A stretch of 64,000 nt of DNA from Fictibacillus terranigra (lineage in GTDB: Bacteria; Bacillota; Bacilli; Bacillales; Fictibacillaceae), in contig NZ_JAUHLN010000001.1 of assembly GCF_030412265.1 (NCBI RefSeq), forward strand, positions 124,001 to 188,000, read 5' to 3'. This document shows positions 46,657 through 55,077 of the stretch, one piece after another. The notes under the pieces were generated by a model. It saw only the letters and a program-made list of their open reading frames with translations. It searched no databases and was not told the origin of the DNA. The position numbers and the translations under genes were made by a program. Each line of letters begins with the position of its first letter. The first letter of the stretch is position 1.

Positions 46657-47274
46657 ATGAAAAAGATCCTGTTTGTTTGTACCGGAAACACTTGCAGAAG
46701 CCCGATGGCGGCGGCACTGCTCAAATATCTTGGCAAAGGAAAGGTCGAAGTCAGATCAGCAGGCGTCTTTGCTGCTGAAGGGGCGGGAGCCAGTTCCCAT
46801 GTAGTAACGGCGATGTCGGAAAAAGGCATTCCCTTCAGCCATGAATCCAAACCGATCACGGGGACGCTCGTTCGTTGGGCGGATCTGATCCTGACGATGA
46901 CCGAAAGCCATAAGCATACCGTTTTCCATCAATATCCAGAGGCTGTAGACAAAGTTTACACGCTTAAAGAATATATCTATCAGAATGAAGGCTATGAAAA
47001 ACAGCTGTCAGAGCTTCATCAGGCTTATGCTGAGATCGAAACCATCAGGGCGTTCTACCACAATAAATGGGAACAGGCCGATGCTAAAGACAAGCCTGGG
47101 GTTTCTGAGGAATTCGAAGCGGAGATCCAGCCATTTAAAGAAAAAATTTTTTCTCTGGAAAACAGCCTGCCCTCACTGGACATCATCGACCCGTTTGGCG
47201 GCAGTATCGAGCTCTACCGTGAAACAAGAGGCGAGCTTGAAAGCCTGATTGAAAAACTGCTGGAAAAGATATAA
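46657..47274 (+). CDS. ywlE: Low-molecular-weight protein arginine phosphatase-like, with insertion
   Basis: A 205-residue protein of the LMW phosphatase family. The P-loop CTGNTCRSP (residues 7-15) has Thr at the position that selects phosphoarginine in YwlE, followed by RSAGVFAAEGAGASSHVV. The general-acid motif DPFGGSIELYRETRGELE lies near the C-terminus. B. subtilis YwlE has about 150 residues; here about 55 extra residues, mostly helical and charged (YQNEGYEKQLSEL...FSLENSLPSLDI), lie between the KVYTLKEYI strand and the DPFG motif. It would remove the McsB-type arginine mark on proteins. It sits before rpiB, as in B. subtilis. Confidence 0.85.
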   Translation: MKKILFVCTGNTCRSPMAAALLKYLGKGKVEVRSAGVFAAEGAGASSHVVTAMSEKGIPFSHESKPITGTLVRWADLILTMTESHKHTVFHQYPEAVDKVYTLKEYIYQNEGYEKQLSELHQAYAEIETIRAFYHNKWEQADAKDKPGVSEEFEAEIQPFKEKIFSLENSLPSLDIIDPFGGSIELYRETRGELESLIEKLLEKI

Positions 47275-47350
47275 ATAGATGGTCTTCCTTGAAACAATAG
47301 AAAAATGGCTTTAAAATCGTAATAGACTACCGAACTTACAGGAGGATCAG

Positions 47351-47800
47351 ATGAGAGTAGCGATTGGTTCAGACCATGCAGGAGTTGAACTGCGTCAAGA
47401 AGTGGTAAACATGATGCAGGAGATGGGAATTGAAGTGAAAGATGCAGGCTGCGAATGCAGCACCTCGGTAGATTATCCGGATTACGCCATACCGGTTGCT
47501 GAAATGGTGGCAAACGGAGAGGCTGATCGGGGAATATTAATCTGCGGTACGGGAATAGGTATGAGTATAGCGGCAAACAAAGTAAAAGGAATCCGCTGTG
47601 CCCTTGTACACGACTTGTTCAGTGCGAAAGCCACACGTCTTCACAATGACAGCAATGTGCTGGCCATGGGTGAGAGAATCATCGGGCCTGGACTGGCCTT
47701 GGAAATTGCAAGGGTCTGGCTGACGACAGAATATGAAGGCGGCCGCCACAGCAAACGAGTCGGAAAAATTTCTGATTACGAGGCAAAGGGCACAAAATAG
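47351..47800 (+). CDS. rpiB: Ribose-5-phosphate isomerase B
   Basis: A 149-residue RpiB/LacAB-type isomerase interconverting ribose-5-phosphate and ribulose-5-phosphate. It begins MRVAIGSDHAGVELRQEVVNMM, where Asp8 and His9 are characteristic, and the base Cys lies in ILICGTGIGMSIAANKVKGIRCAL (about 65-66). ALVHDLFSAKATRLHNDSNVLAMGERIIGPGLA holds the phosphate-binding residues. The AGGAGG ribosome site is perfect. It lies between the arginine phosphatase and ywlG (B. subtilis ywlF). Confidence 0.95.
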   Translation: MRVAIGSDHAGVELRQEVVNMMQEMGIEVKDAGCECSTSVDYPDYAIPVAEMVANGEADRGILICGTGIGMSIAANKVKGIRCALVHDLFSAKATRLHNDSNVLAMGERIIGPGLALEIARVWLTTEYEGGRHSKRVGKISDYEAKGTK

Positions 47801-47878
47801 GCAGCAGTACCGCAACGAAAAGGTGACAGAAGCGGCAGGATGCCGATTCTCACCTTTAAAGAAGGGGCGATTCAACCG

Positions 47879-48451
47879 ATGAGTGACCAGCTGCAAACTG
47901 TGGAGAAGCAGGTCTTTCATGCATTATCAGATTTACAGAAGCAAGCCCAATTAAAGCCGGGGCAGCTGCTGGTCGTCGGGGCCAGCACGAGCGAAGTGAC
48001 CGGCGGCAAAATTGGCACTTCAGGAACGATGGAAGCCGCTCAATCCCTATATAACGGGGTGATGGCGTTTCAGGAGGAAACACAGGTGTCTCTTGCCTTC
48101 CAATGCTGTGAGCATTTGAACAGAGCACTGGTTGTGGAGAGAGAAACAGCCGACCGGCTTCGATATGAAGAAGTCCGTGTGGTTCCTGCCCGTTCGGCAG
48201 GAGGCGCGCTCGCAACCTATGCCTTTCATCATTTAAAGGATCCAGTCGTCGTTGAATACATTAAAGCAGATGCTGGAATTGATATTGGGGACACATTTAT
48301 CGGCATGCACCTGAAGCATGTGGCTGTCCCTGTGAGAACGGAAGTAAAAAGCATCGGCGAGGCTCATGTCACCCTGGCCAAAACACGGCCAAAGCTGATT
48401 GGCGGAGAACGTGCTGTATATCCATCCAAAGAAGATATCCGCTGCTTTTAA
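47879..48451 (+). CDS. ywlG: YwlG (UPF0340/TIGR01440) protein
   Basis: A protein of the UPF0340 family, function unknown. The ATG at 47879 is chosen because GAAGGGGCG lies upstream, giving 190 residues starting [20 protein letters not shown]; an ATG at 47840 with a weak site is the alternative. Conserved parts are [50 protein letters not shown] and [24 protein letters not shown]. It follows rpiB at 78 bp as in B. subtilis. Terminator follows. Confidence 0.85.
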   Translation: MSDQLQTVEKQVFHALSDLQKQAQLKPGQLLVVGASTSEVTGGKIGTSGTMEAAQSLYNGVMAFQEETQVSLAFQCCEHLNRALVVERETADRLRYEEVRVVPARSAGGALATYAFHHLKDPVVVEYIKADAGIDIGDTFIGMHLKHVAVPVRTEVKSIGEAHVTLAKTRPKLIGGERAVYPSKEDIRCF

Positions 48452-48462
48452 TAGATAGAGAA

Positions 48463-48490
48463 AAACCGCCTGCATCAGGGCGGTTTTTTT
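48463..48490 (+). terminator. Rho-independent terminator after ywlG
   Basis: AAACCGCC pairs with GGCGGTTT around a 7-8-nt loop (TGCATCAG) and ends in T7. Confidence 0.88.
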
Positions 48491-48531
48491 GTGCTGGAGC
48501 GGATCGCTTTTTTATGAAAATGGCGGGTTTT

Positions 48532-48605
48532 GCAAGTAACCCAAGCAGTTTCGCAAGTAAGTGAGCGGTTTTCGCAAGTAACTCATGTCGCACCGCAAGA
48601 TAACT
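48532..48605. repeat. Short tandem array with exact 21-nt period
   Basis: GCAAGTAA occurs at 48532, 48553 and 48574, and GCAAGATAA at 48595, each start 21 nt after the last. Between them lie CAGTTTC-, GCGGTTTTC- and CACC-type spacers. The units are about 21 nt, too short for CRISPR repeat plus spacer. It lies between convergent ywlG and the RpiR-type gene. A similar array, with another core, is at 57132. Confidence 0.7.
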
Positions 48606-48630
48606 AGCTCTTCACCACTGCAGATACCCG

Positions 48631-49479
48631 CTAGAACTTCTTCTCCGAAATCGCTGAGCGCATGCGCTGCAGCGATTTTTGTGCTGCTTCTTTTCCGGCC
48701 ATCATGACATTGACATAGAGTGCGTCGATAATACTGAGCTGCGCAATCCGGGAAGAGAGCGCCTCAGAACGGAATTCTGTCTCCCTCGAGATCGTGTGCA
48801 GGGAGATGTCCGCCTTCTCGCTAAGCGGAGACTTCGCATAATCGGTCAGAGAAATGGTGCGGCAGCCATTATCTTTGGCCACTCTCATCACGTGCAGCAA
48901 GTCCTTATTCGTCCCGGAATGGGAGATAAAGAGAGCCACATCCCATTCCGTAAGCTGAGACGCAGACATTAGCTGGAAGTGTGTATCTGTATAAGCGATG
49001 CTCGGTTTGCCCGTTCGGATAAATTTATGATGCGCGTCCATGGCGATGATGCCTGAGCCGCCGTTTCCGTAGAATTCGATCTTTCGTGCAGCAAGCAGGC
49101 TATCGACGGCGGCCTGAAAACTTTTTTCATCGAGCATCTGCCGGGTATCCTCCAGTGTGCCGATGTTGGACTGAAACACTTTTTCGGCGATCTGTGCAGG
49201 CGTGTCGCTTTCCAGAATCGTCTCATGAATATCCTGAAGCGGACCGACGATATCAGAGGCGAGAGCAATTTTTAGAGCCTGAAAGCCTTTAAAGCCGAGC
49301 CTTTTGCAGAACCGGAAGACTGTCGCATCGGCCACTTCCAGATGGTCTGCGACTTCATTGATGCTCGAATGAATAATATTTTGGGGATCTTCCAGGATAA
49401 AGTCAGCGATCTTTTTTTCTTTTTCGCTTAATATGCCATAAGAAGAGCGAATTTTAGATAAACAGTTAGATGCTGCCAT
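48631..49479 (-). CDS. RpiR/MurR-family regulator of gluconate genes
   Basis: CAT at 49477-49479 follows AAAGGAAG on the minus strand and is preferred over a start 14 codons further out. The 282-residue protein has an N-terminal RpiR-type helix-turn-helix (LSEKEKKIADFILEDPQNIIHSSINEVADHLEVADATVFRFCKRLGFKGFQALK, about 14-67) and a C-terminal SIS sugar-phosphate-binding domain (about 110-250, with IEFYGNGGSGIIAMDAHHKF and DVALFISHSGTNKDLLHVMRVAKDNGC). It is divergent from gnd-gntK, so it probably senses 6-phosphogluconate or a related sugar phosphate. In B. subtilis the gnt operon uses a GntR-family protein instead. Confidence 0.88.
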   Translation of the reverse strand: MAASNCLSKIRSSYGILSEKEKKIADFILEDPQNIIHSSINEVADHLEVADATVFRFCKRLGFKGFQALKIALASDIVGPLQDIHETILESDTPAQIAEKVFQSNIGTLEDTRQMLDEKSFQAAVDSLLAARKIEFYGNGGSGIIAMDAHHKFIRTGKPSIAYTDTHFQLMSASQLTEWDVALFISHSGTNKDLLHVMRVAKDNGCRTISLTDYAKSPLSEKADISLHTISRETEFRSEALSSRIAQLSIIDALYVNVMMAGKEAAQKSLQRMRSAISEKKF

Positions 49480-49526
49480 GTTCGTTCTTCCTTTCTTTTC
49501 CTTGACGTCTGGCTCTATCATAATAT

Positions 49527-49592
49527 GAAATTTATTTTCTTGTAAACGGAAAAAATTTTAGTATATAATGATTTTGGAAGAAAAAAATTTTC
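49527..49592 (+). promoter_or_regulatory. gnd promoter with three AT-rich palindromes
   Basis: TTGTAA (49540-49545) and TATAAT (49564-49569) are 18 nt apart. Around them lie GAAATTTATTTTC (49527-49539), GGAAAAAATTTTAG (49548-49561) and GAAAAAAATTTTC (49580-49592), all of the form GAAA-N5-TTTC or close to it. One overlaps the -35, one the spacer, one follows the -10. They are the natural candidates for the divergent RpiR regulator. Confidence 0.6.
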
Positions 49593-49617
49593 ATAAATTT
49601 GAAAGGGGCATATCGAT

Positions 49618-50514
49618 ATGCAAATCGGAATGATCGGCCTTGGTAAAATGGGTTACAACCTTGTTCTTAATCTTCTCGACCACGGCCACGAAGTCGCAGC
49701 GACAGACGTGAATAAGGAACAGGTGAAAAATATTGCGAACGACGGAGCAACAGGCGTTGAATCCATTAAAGAGCTCGTCATCGGATTAAACACACCGCGT
49801 GTAGTTTGGATGATGGTACCTGCGGGAAACATTACGGAAGATGTTCTTTCTGAACTGAAAAACGTACTGGAGCCAGGAGATATTGTTATCGACGGCGGAA
49901 ACTCCAACTATAAAGATACATTGCGCCGTGCAGAAGAGCTGAAAGAAAAAGGGCTTCATTTTGTCGATGTTGGGACAAGCGGCGGAACGGAAGGAGCACG
50001 AAACGGTGCTTGTACAATGATTGGCGCAGAGCCGGAAGTATTTGACATCATTGAACCGGTCTTTAAAGACCTTTCCGTGGAAAACGGCTATCTTTATACA
50101 GGAAAAGTCGGAAGCGGACATTTCTTGAAAATGGTTCATAACGGAATCGAATACGGCATGATGCAAGCAATTGCTGAAGGATTCGAAGTTCTGGAGAAAA
50201 GCCAGTTTGATTATGACTATGAAGCGGTTGCGAAAATGTGGAACCACGGTTCTGTGGTCCGTTCATGGCTCATGGAATTGACTCAGAACGCATTCTCTAA
50301 AGATCCTAAGCTTGAAGGCATTAAAGGTGTGATGAACTCTTCTGGAGAAGGAAAATGGACAGTTGAAGCTGCTCTTGACCTCCAAGTTCCGGCACCGGTT
50401 ATCGCGCTTTCCTTGATGATGCGCTACCGTTCTCTTGAGGACGATACGTTCACAGGTAAAGTAGTTGCTGCTCTCCGCAATGAATTCGGCGGCCATGCAG
50501 TGGTAAAAAAATAA
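49618..50514 (+). CDS. gnd: 6-phosphogluconate dehydrogenase, short form
   Basis: A 298-residue decarboxylating 6-phosphogluconate dehydrogenase of the short (GntZ/YqeC-like) class. The nucleotide-binding motif is IGMIGLGKMGYNLVLNL (3-19); substrate residues are in VDVGTSGGTEGARNGACTMIGAE (about 116-138) and SGHFLKMVHNGIEYGMMQAIAEGF (about 163-186), where Lys and Asn are catalytic. The form of the N-terminal fold suggests NAD use, as in the short class, but this is inference. It is followed by gluconokinase after 235 bp, which includes a terminator and a dispersed repeat copy, so the two genes may be on separate transcripts. Confidence 0.92.
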   Translation: MQIGMIGLGKMGYNLVLNLLDHGHEVAATDVNKEQVKNIANDGATGVESIKELVIGLNTPRVVWMMVPAGNITEDVLSELKNVLEPGDIVIDGGNSNYKDTLRRAEELKEKGLHFVDVGTSGGTEGARNGACTMIGAEPEVFDIIEPVFKDLSVENGYLYTGKVGSGHFLKMVHNGIEYGMMQAIAEGFEVLEKSQFDYDYEAVAKMWNHGSVVRSWLMELTQNAFSKDPKLEGIKGVMNSSGEGKWTVEAALDLQVPAPVIALSLMMRYRSLEDDTFTGKVVAALRNEFGGHAVVKK

Positions 50515-50526
50515 TCTCGTAGCCAA

Positions 50527-50565
50527 GGGGGTGACTGATTCTAAAATTGTCACCCTCTCTTTTTG
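50527..50565 (+). terminator. Rho-independent terminator after gnd
   Basis: GGGTGAC (50529-50535) pairs with GTCACCC (50549-50555) around a 13-nt loop; CTCTCTTTTT follows. Confidence 0.8.
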
Positions 50566-50573
50566 AGTCTGGC

Positions 50574-50665
50574 TCAGCATAGGTTCTCGATAGATGAAAA
50601 GTATGATCTTCTTTTCATCATTGGTCGCTTCACTCTTGTCGAACCTTAGCAGGGCGCTCGCGCTT
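50574..50665 (-). repeat. Dispersed hairpin element, copy 2
   Basis: Read on the minus strand, 50636 to 50574 equals copy 1 (33043-33105) at 52 of 63 positions, including the GATGAAAAG/CTTTTCATC hairpin and the end ACCTATGCTGA. Sequence before it on that strand (GCGCCCTGCT) also resembles that before copy 1 (GCGCCCTTGCT). It lies between gnd and gntK. Confidence 0.75.
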
Positions 50666-50749
50666 TTCTTTTTATCGTAATTTCTAATCAATCTTGGTAA
50701 CATACTAAGCTATAGGCAGGCAAGTGCAAGATCGGAAAGGATGGTACGT

Positions 50750-52297
50750 ATGGATTCAAAAAAGTACTTGATGGGTGTAGACATCGGGACGACGAGCACA
50801 AAAGCGGTTATATTTGACCGAAAAGGAACGGTCGTCTCACAGCATACAGTTGGCTATCCGCTGCTAAGCCCCACGCCGTCAACTGCAGAGCAGGAGCCGG
50901 AGGAGATTTTAAGGGCTGTGATTACTTGTATAAAACAGAATATGGCGGAAAGTCTCATTTCTCCGGATGATCTTGAACTGATTTCCTTCAGTTCAGCGAT
51001 GCACAGTGTCATTGCGGTGGACGCTAAAGGAAACGCATTGACGAGGAGCATTACGTGGGCAGATAACAGAAGCGCTTCCTACGCGGAAATCATTAAGAAC
51101 GAATTGAACGGGCATGAGGTTTACTTAAGGACCGGTACACCGATTCATCCGATGTCCCCGCTTTCGAAGCTGCTTTGGATGAAGCATGAACTGAATGAAG
51201 CGTATTCGCTTGCCCACAAGTTCATCGGGATTAAGGAGTACGTCTTTTACAAGCTTTTCGGTGAGTTTCTGATCGACCATTCCATCGCTTCATCAACAGG
51301 AATGATGAATCTGGAAAAATTGAAATGGGATGAGGAAGCGTTGAATATTGCCGGCATTACGAGTGAAAAACTCTCAACCCTCGTTCCAACGACCCATGCT
51401 GTGAAAGGGCTTGCGCCTGAACTTGCCGACAGTCTGGGCATCCGAACGGAAACTCCTTTTATCATCGGTGCCAGTGACGGTGTCCTTTCCAACCTTGGGG
51501 TGAACGCCATCGAGCCGGGTGTTGTCGCCGTTACGATCGGCACGAGCGGTGCCATCCGTACGGTAAGTGACAAGCCGGTCACCGACCAAAAAGGAAGAAC
51601 ATTCTGTTATGCCCTGACAGATAAGCATTGGGTGATTGGTGGTCCTGTAAACAACGGAGGAATGACGTTCCGCTGGGTGAGAGACCAGTTCGGCGCTGCT
51701 GAGGCAGAGACGGCTATGCGCCTTGGAGTGGATCCGTACGAAATGCTGACAGGGATTGCAGAAAAGGTCTCTCCAGGTGCTGACGGACTTTTATTTCATC
51801 CGTACATGGCAGGAGAAAGGGCACCGCTATGGAACGCTGATGCGCGAGGGTCGTTTTTCGGGCTGGCGCTCTACCATAAAAAAGAGCATATGATTCGAGC
51901 GGTGCTTGAAGGAGTTATTTTTAACCTGTACAGTGTGATGCTTGCCCTTCAAGAACTGATTGGCATTCCAAAAGGAGTGCAGGCAACAGGAGGTTTTGCC
52001 CGTTCTGAGCTTTGGCGCCAGATGATGGCTGACATCTTCAATCAGGATGTGACCATTCCGGAAAGCTTTGAAAGCTCATGCCTTGGTGCGGTCATCCTTG
52101 GATTATATGCGTTGGAAGAAATTGATGATTTCTCCATCGTGTCTGAGATGGTCGGCAGCACACATCAGCATAAGCCTAATCCTGACAATGTCGAAACGTA
52201 TCAGGAGCTCATGTCCATCTTCCTCTCTGTATCACGCAGCCTGGAGGACGATTATAAAAAAATCGCAGATTTCCAAAGAAAAAGGCTCGAACAATAA
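50750..52297 (+). CDS. gntK: Gluconokinase (FGGY family)
   Basis: The ATG at 50750 follows GGAAAGGA by about 8 nt and gives 515 residues; an in-frame ATG nine bases upstream lies in the ribosome site. The N-terminal FGGY nucleotide/sugar domain begins KYLMGVDIGTTSTKAVIFDRKG (about 6-27), with SFSSAMHSVIAVD, TWADNRS and TPIHPMSPLSKLLWM, the form of gluconate kinases; the C-terminal lobe has ATGGFARSELWRQMMADIFNQDV (about 420). It phosphorylates gluconate to 6-phosphogluconate for the dehydrogenase encoded before it. A gluconate permease (GntP) is not found in the window. Confidence 0.92.
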   Translation: MDSKKYLMGVDIGTTSTKAVIFDRKGTVVSQHTVGYPLLSPTPSTAEQEPEEILRAVITCIKQNMAESLISPDDLELISFSSAMHSVIAVDAKGNALTRSITWADNRSASYAEIIKNELNGHEVYLRTGTPIHPMSPLSKLLWMKHELNEAYSLAHKFIGIKEYVFYKLFGEFLIDHSIASSTGMMNLEKLKWDEEALNIAGITSEKLSTLVPTTHAVKGLAPELADSLGIRTETPFIIGASDGVLSNLGVNAIEPGVVAVTIGTSGAIRTVSDKPVTDQKGRTFCYALTDKHWVIGGPVNNGGMTFRWVRDQFGAAEAETAMRLGVDPYEMLTGIAEKVSPGADGLLFHPYMAGERAPLWNADARGSFFGLALYHKKEHMIRAVLEGVIFNLYSVMLALQELIGIPKGVQATGGFARSELWRQMMADIFNQDVTIPESFESSCLGAVILGLYALEEIDDFSIVSEMVGSTHQHKPNPDNVETYQELMSIFLSVSRSLEDDYKKIADFQRKRLEQ

Positions 52298-52304
52298 TCA
52301 CAGA

Positions 52305-52337
52305 AGCAGTTCACTCTTTTTGGAGGGGACTGTTTTT
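52305..52337 (+). terminator. Possible terminator after gntK
   Basis: CAGTTCAC pairs imperfectly with GGGGACTG across CTCTTTTTGGAG, then TTTTTGC. Weak stem. Confidence 0.5.
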
Positions 52338-52460
52338 GCTGTACTAAAAAAATTGGAAGCGCCTACTCCGTTTTAAATTAAAAGAGACATAACAAATCCC
52401 CTGGAGGCTGTGTTACAATGGGTTTGAATTAGGACTTTTACACGAGGGGGATGCACACAC

Positions 52461-53696
52461 TTGGAAAAGCTAGCTGTTCAAGATCAAGAAGTTTTTGCTG
52501 CTATACAGGACGAACTAGGTCGTCAGCGGAATAAAATTGAACTTATTGCATCAGAAAACTTTGTAAGTCAAGCGGTAATGGAGGCTCAAGGGTCCGTACT
52601 GACCAATAAGTACGCAGAAGGATATCCAGGTCGCCGTTATTACGGAGGATGCGAATATGTTGACGTAGCCGAAGATTTAGCAAGAGACCGTGCCAAGAAG
52701 CTCTTTGGAGCGGAACATGTCAACGTTCAGCCTCACTCCGGTGCACAGGCAAACATGGCTGTGTATTTTACCGTATTAGAACCAGGTGATACGGTTCTCG
52801 GTATGAATCTTTCCCACGGAGGTCATTTGACCCACGGAAGCCCGGTTAACTTTTCCGGCGTATTGTATAACTTTGTCGAGTACGGAGTGGACAAAGACAC
52901 TCATTTGATCAACTATGAGGATGTCCGCCAAAAAGCGCTTGAGCACAAGCCGAAGGTCATTGTTGCAGGTGCGAGCGCATATCCACGAGCAATTGATTTC
53001 AAAAAGTTCCGTGAGATCGCCGATGAAGTTGGAGCCTACCTCATGGTAGATATGGCTCATATCGCTGGGTTAGTGGCAGCGGGACTTCATGAGAATCCGG
53101 TGCCTTACGCTGATTTTGTAACAACAACTACACATAAAACATTGCGCGGTCCACGAGGCGGAATGATTTTGTGTAAAGAAGAGTTTGCCAAGAAGATTGA
53201 TAAGTCCATTTTCCCTGGAATCCAGGGGGGACCTCTTATGCACGTGATTGCGGCTAAAGCTGTCGCGTTCGGTGAAGCGTTGAGCGAGGACTTCAATGCC
53301 TATGCAGGACAAATTGTTGATAATGCAAAAAGGCTGGCTGAATCCCTTGAAAAACAAGGAATCACTCTTGTCTCCGGAGGCACGGATAATCACTTGATTC
53401 TGATCGACGTCAGCAAGCTGGGCATTACCGGCAAGATTGCGGAAAAAGCATTGGATGATGTTGGGATTACCGTTAACAAAAACACCATTCCATTCGATCA
53501 AGAAAGCCCGTTTGTCACCAGCGGAATCCGTATCGGAACAGCTGCTGTTACATCCCGCGGCTTCGGACTTGAAGACATGGATGAAATTGCATCCCTGATT
53601 GCTCTCGTTGTGAAAAATCCTGAAGATGAAGGAACATTGAAGGAAGCGAGCGATCGTGTAGCAGCCCTTGCCGGAAAGTATAAACTTTACGAGTAA
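52461..53696 (+). CDS. glyA: Serine hydroxymethyltransferase
   Basis: A 411-residue PLP enzyme interconverting serine and glycine with tetrahydrofolate, the main source of one-carbon units. It starts with TTG at 52461, about 10 nt after GAGGGGG; the ATG at 52451 is out of frame. Blocks are [60 protein letters not shown], and the PLP lysine in [17 protein letters not shown] (about residue 227). Length is normal. It precedes bdbD-bdbC rather than upp; no PurR box was recognised upstream. Confidence 0.96.
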   Translation: MEKLAVQDQEVFAAIQDELGRQRNKIELIASENFVSQAVMEAQGSVLTNKYAEGYPGRRYYGGCEYVDVAEDLARDRAKKLFGAEHVNVQPHSGAQANMAVYFTVLEPGDTVLGMNLSHGGHLTHGSPVNFSGVLYNFVEYGVDKDTHLINYEDVRQKALEHKPKVIVAGASAYPRAIDFKKFREIADEVGAYLMVDMAHIAGLVAAGLHENPVPYADFVTTTTHKTLRGPRGGMILCKEEFAKKIDKSIFPGIQGGPLMHVIAAKAVAFGEALSEDFNAYAGQIVDNAKRLAESLEKQGITLVSGGTDNHLILIDVSKLGITGKIAEKALDDVGITVNKNTIPFDQESPFVTSGIRIGTAAVTSRGFGLEDMDEIASLIALVVKNPEDEGTLKEASDRVAALAGKYKLYE

Positions 53697-53711
53697 GAAA
53701 AGAGAATGGAG

Positions 53712-53740
53712 AAAGGCGTCCTGGAGAGGGCGTCTTTTTT
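53712..53740 (+). terminator. Rho-independent terminator after glyA
   Basis: AAAGGCGTCCT pairs over 11 bp with AGGGCGTCTTT (two G-U pairs) around GGAG, then T6. Confidence 0.82.
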
Positions 53741-53889
53741 GATCTTAAAGAACGGCACCCCCACCCAAAATCCTATAAAAGTTAAGAGAATGTTCATTTG
53801 TAAATTGCAGAAAACTTGTATACTCTTAAGTAGAACTGGTCTTTGATTGAATAGTTAGTAAATAAATTTAAGGCAGTAGAGGTGAAAAG

Positions 53890-54630
53890 ATGGCTAAGCA
53901 AAAACCAAAATCAAAAGGCAAGGCAAAACCGAGGAATTATGTGCGCAGCAAAAACCAAAAATCTTCAAGCTGGATTTTCTGGGTGATCGGCATTATTGCT
54001 GCAGGTATCATTGTCGTCTTATTTGCAGGGAATTTTGGCGATAAGGGGAAAGACTCCGATCAGAGTGCCTCGATTGATTATAAAGGCCAGCCTTTCCTGG
54101 GTGATGAGTCGGCCGATGTAAAAGTCATCGAATTTGGAGATTATAAATGTCCGGTATGTAAAAACTTCAACATGACATTCTTCCCGGAAGTCGATAAAGA
54201 TTTAATTAAAACGGGAAAAATTAAGTTTTATTTTATCCATTATCCGTTCATTAACGTGGATTCAAGGCGTTCGGCGCAGTTTGCGGAAACCGTTTATTCA
54301 GAACTTGGCAACGACAGCTTCTGGAAGTTCCATGAGCTGCTTTACAAAAAACAGCCGATAGACCACAAATATGAAAAACAGGACATTTTTACAGAGGACT
54401 TCCTGGTGAAGACGCTGGCGGAGGCTACCTCTGAGAAGGATGCGGCCAAGGTGAAAAAGGCATTCGGCAGCTCCAATCATGATGAGGATGTAAAAACGGA
54501 CGAGGCGCTCGTAAGCAAGCTTGGCGTGGACTCCACCCCGACGCTGTTTGTGAACGGCAAGAAGTTCACGGGAAGCACGTACGGCGATTTTAAGAAACAA
54601 GTAGAAGAAGCCGCTAAGGGGAAAAAGTAA
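53890..54630 (+). CDS. bdbD: Thiol-disulfide oxidoreductase BdbD (DsbA family)
   Basis: A 246-residue membrane-anchored thioredoxin-fold protein. A strongly basic N-terminus (about 1-26, rich in Lys) precedes one membrane segment SSWIFWVIGIIAAGIIVVLFAG (about 26-47), so the catalytic domain lies outside the membrane. The active site is CPVC in FGDYKCPVCKNFNMTFFPE (about residue 91), and the cis-Pro loop is VDSTPTLFVNGKKF near the C-terminus. It introduces disulfides into exported proteins and is reoxidised by BdbC, whose gene starts 1 bp after its stop. The pair is a typical BdbDC operon. Confidence 0.92.
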   Translation: MAKQKPKSKGKAKPRNYVRSKNQKSSSWIFWVIGIIAAGIIVVLFAGNFGDKGKDSDQSASIDYKGQPFLGDESADVKVIEFGDYKCPVCKNFNMTFFPEVDKDLIKTGKIKFYFIHYPFINVDSRRSAQFAETVYSELGNDSFWKFHELLYKKQPIDHKYEKQDIFTEDFLVKTLAEATSEKDAAKVKKAFGSSNHDEDVKTDEALVSKLGVDSTPTLFVNGKKFTGSTYGDFKKQVEEAAKGKK

Positions 54631-54631
54631 G

Positions 54632-55036
54632 ATGAACAAGCCACTGTTGCTGAGCTGGCTCGCTGCCCTCATCGCGGTGATCGGCTCACTTTATTTCAGT
54701 GAGGTACTGCATTACATCCCGTGTACGCTTTGCTGGTACCAGAGAATTTTAATGTACCCGCTTGCCGTCATTCTCGGTGTAGCGTTCTATACCCATGACA
54801 GCAGAATTGCACGTTATGTGCTGCCTCTCTCTGGTTTAGGTGTCATTGTGTCAGGCTATCATATCGCACTGCAGAAAATTCCTGCACTCCAGGAGTTTGA
54901 AGTGTGCACATCGGGTGTGCCGTGCTCACAGGACTACATCAACTGGCTTGGGTTCGTCACGATCCCCATGCTTGCCTTTGCCGCTTTTGCTGTCATCACT
55001 GTCAGTATGATCATGCTAAAAAAGCAATCCGTTTAA
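54632..55036 (+). CDS. bdbC: Disulfide oxidoreductase BdbC (DsbB family)
   Basis: A 134-residue membrane protein with four hydrophobic segments. The first cysteine pair, CTLC in YIPCTLCWYQRILMYP (about 31-34), faces quinone; the second pair is in FEVCTSGVPCSQDYINW (about 92-98). It passes electrons from BdbD to menaquinone. The ATG starts 1 bp after the bdbD stop, implying coupled translation. The last codons overlap the stem of the terminator that closes the unit. Length is that of the Gram-positive BdbC type. Confidence 0.93.
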   Translation: MNKPLLLSWLAALIAVIGSLYFSEVLHYIPCTLCWYQRILMYPLAVILGVAFYTHDSRIARYVLPLSGLGVIVSGYHIALQKIPALQEFEVCTSGVPCSQDYINWLGFVTIPMLAFAAFAVITVSMIMLKKQSV

Positions 55037-55053
55037 AAGGATTGCTTTTTTTC
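55019..55053 (+). terminator. Terminator overlapping the bdbC stop
   Basis: AAAAAGCAATCC pairs perfectly with GGATTGCTTTTT around GTTTAAAA. The stop codon TAA is in the loop, so the 5' stem is coding sequence. Confidence 0.9.
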
Positions 55054-55077
55054 GTATTGACGGCTTGTTTTAAAGGG

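Noticed and set aside
48532-48605. CRISPR array at the 21-nt repeats
   Set aside because: Conserved core is only 8 nt and the whole period 21 nt; CRISPR repeats alone are longer and no cas gene is near.
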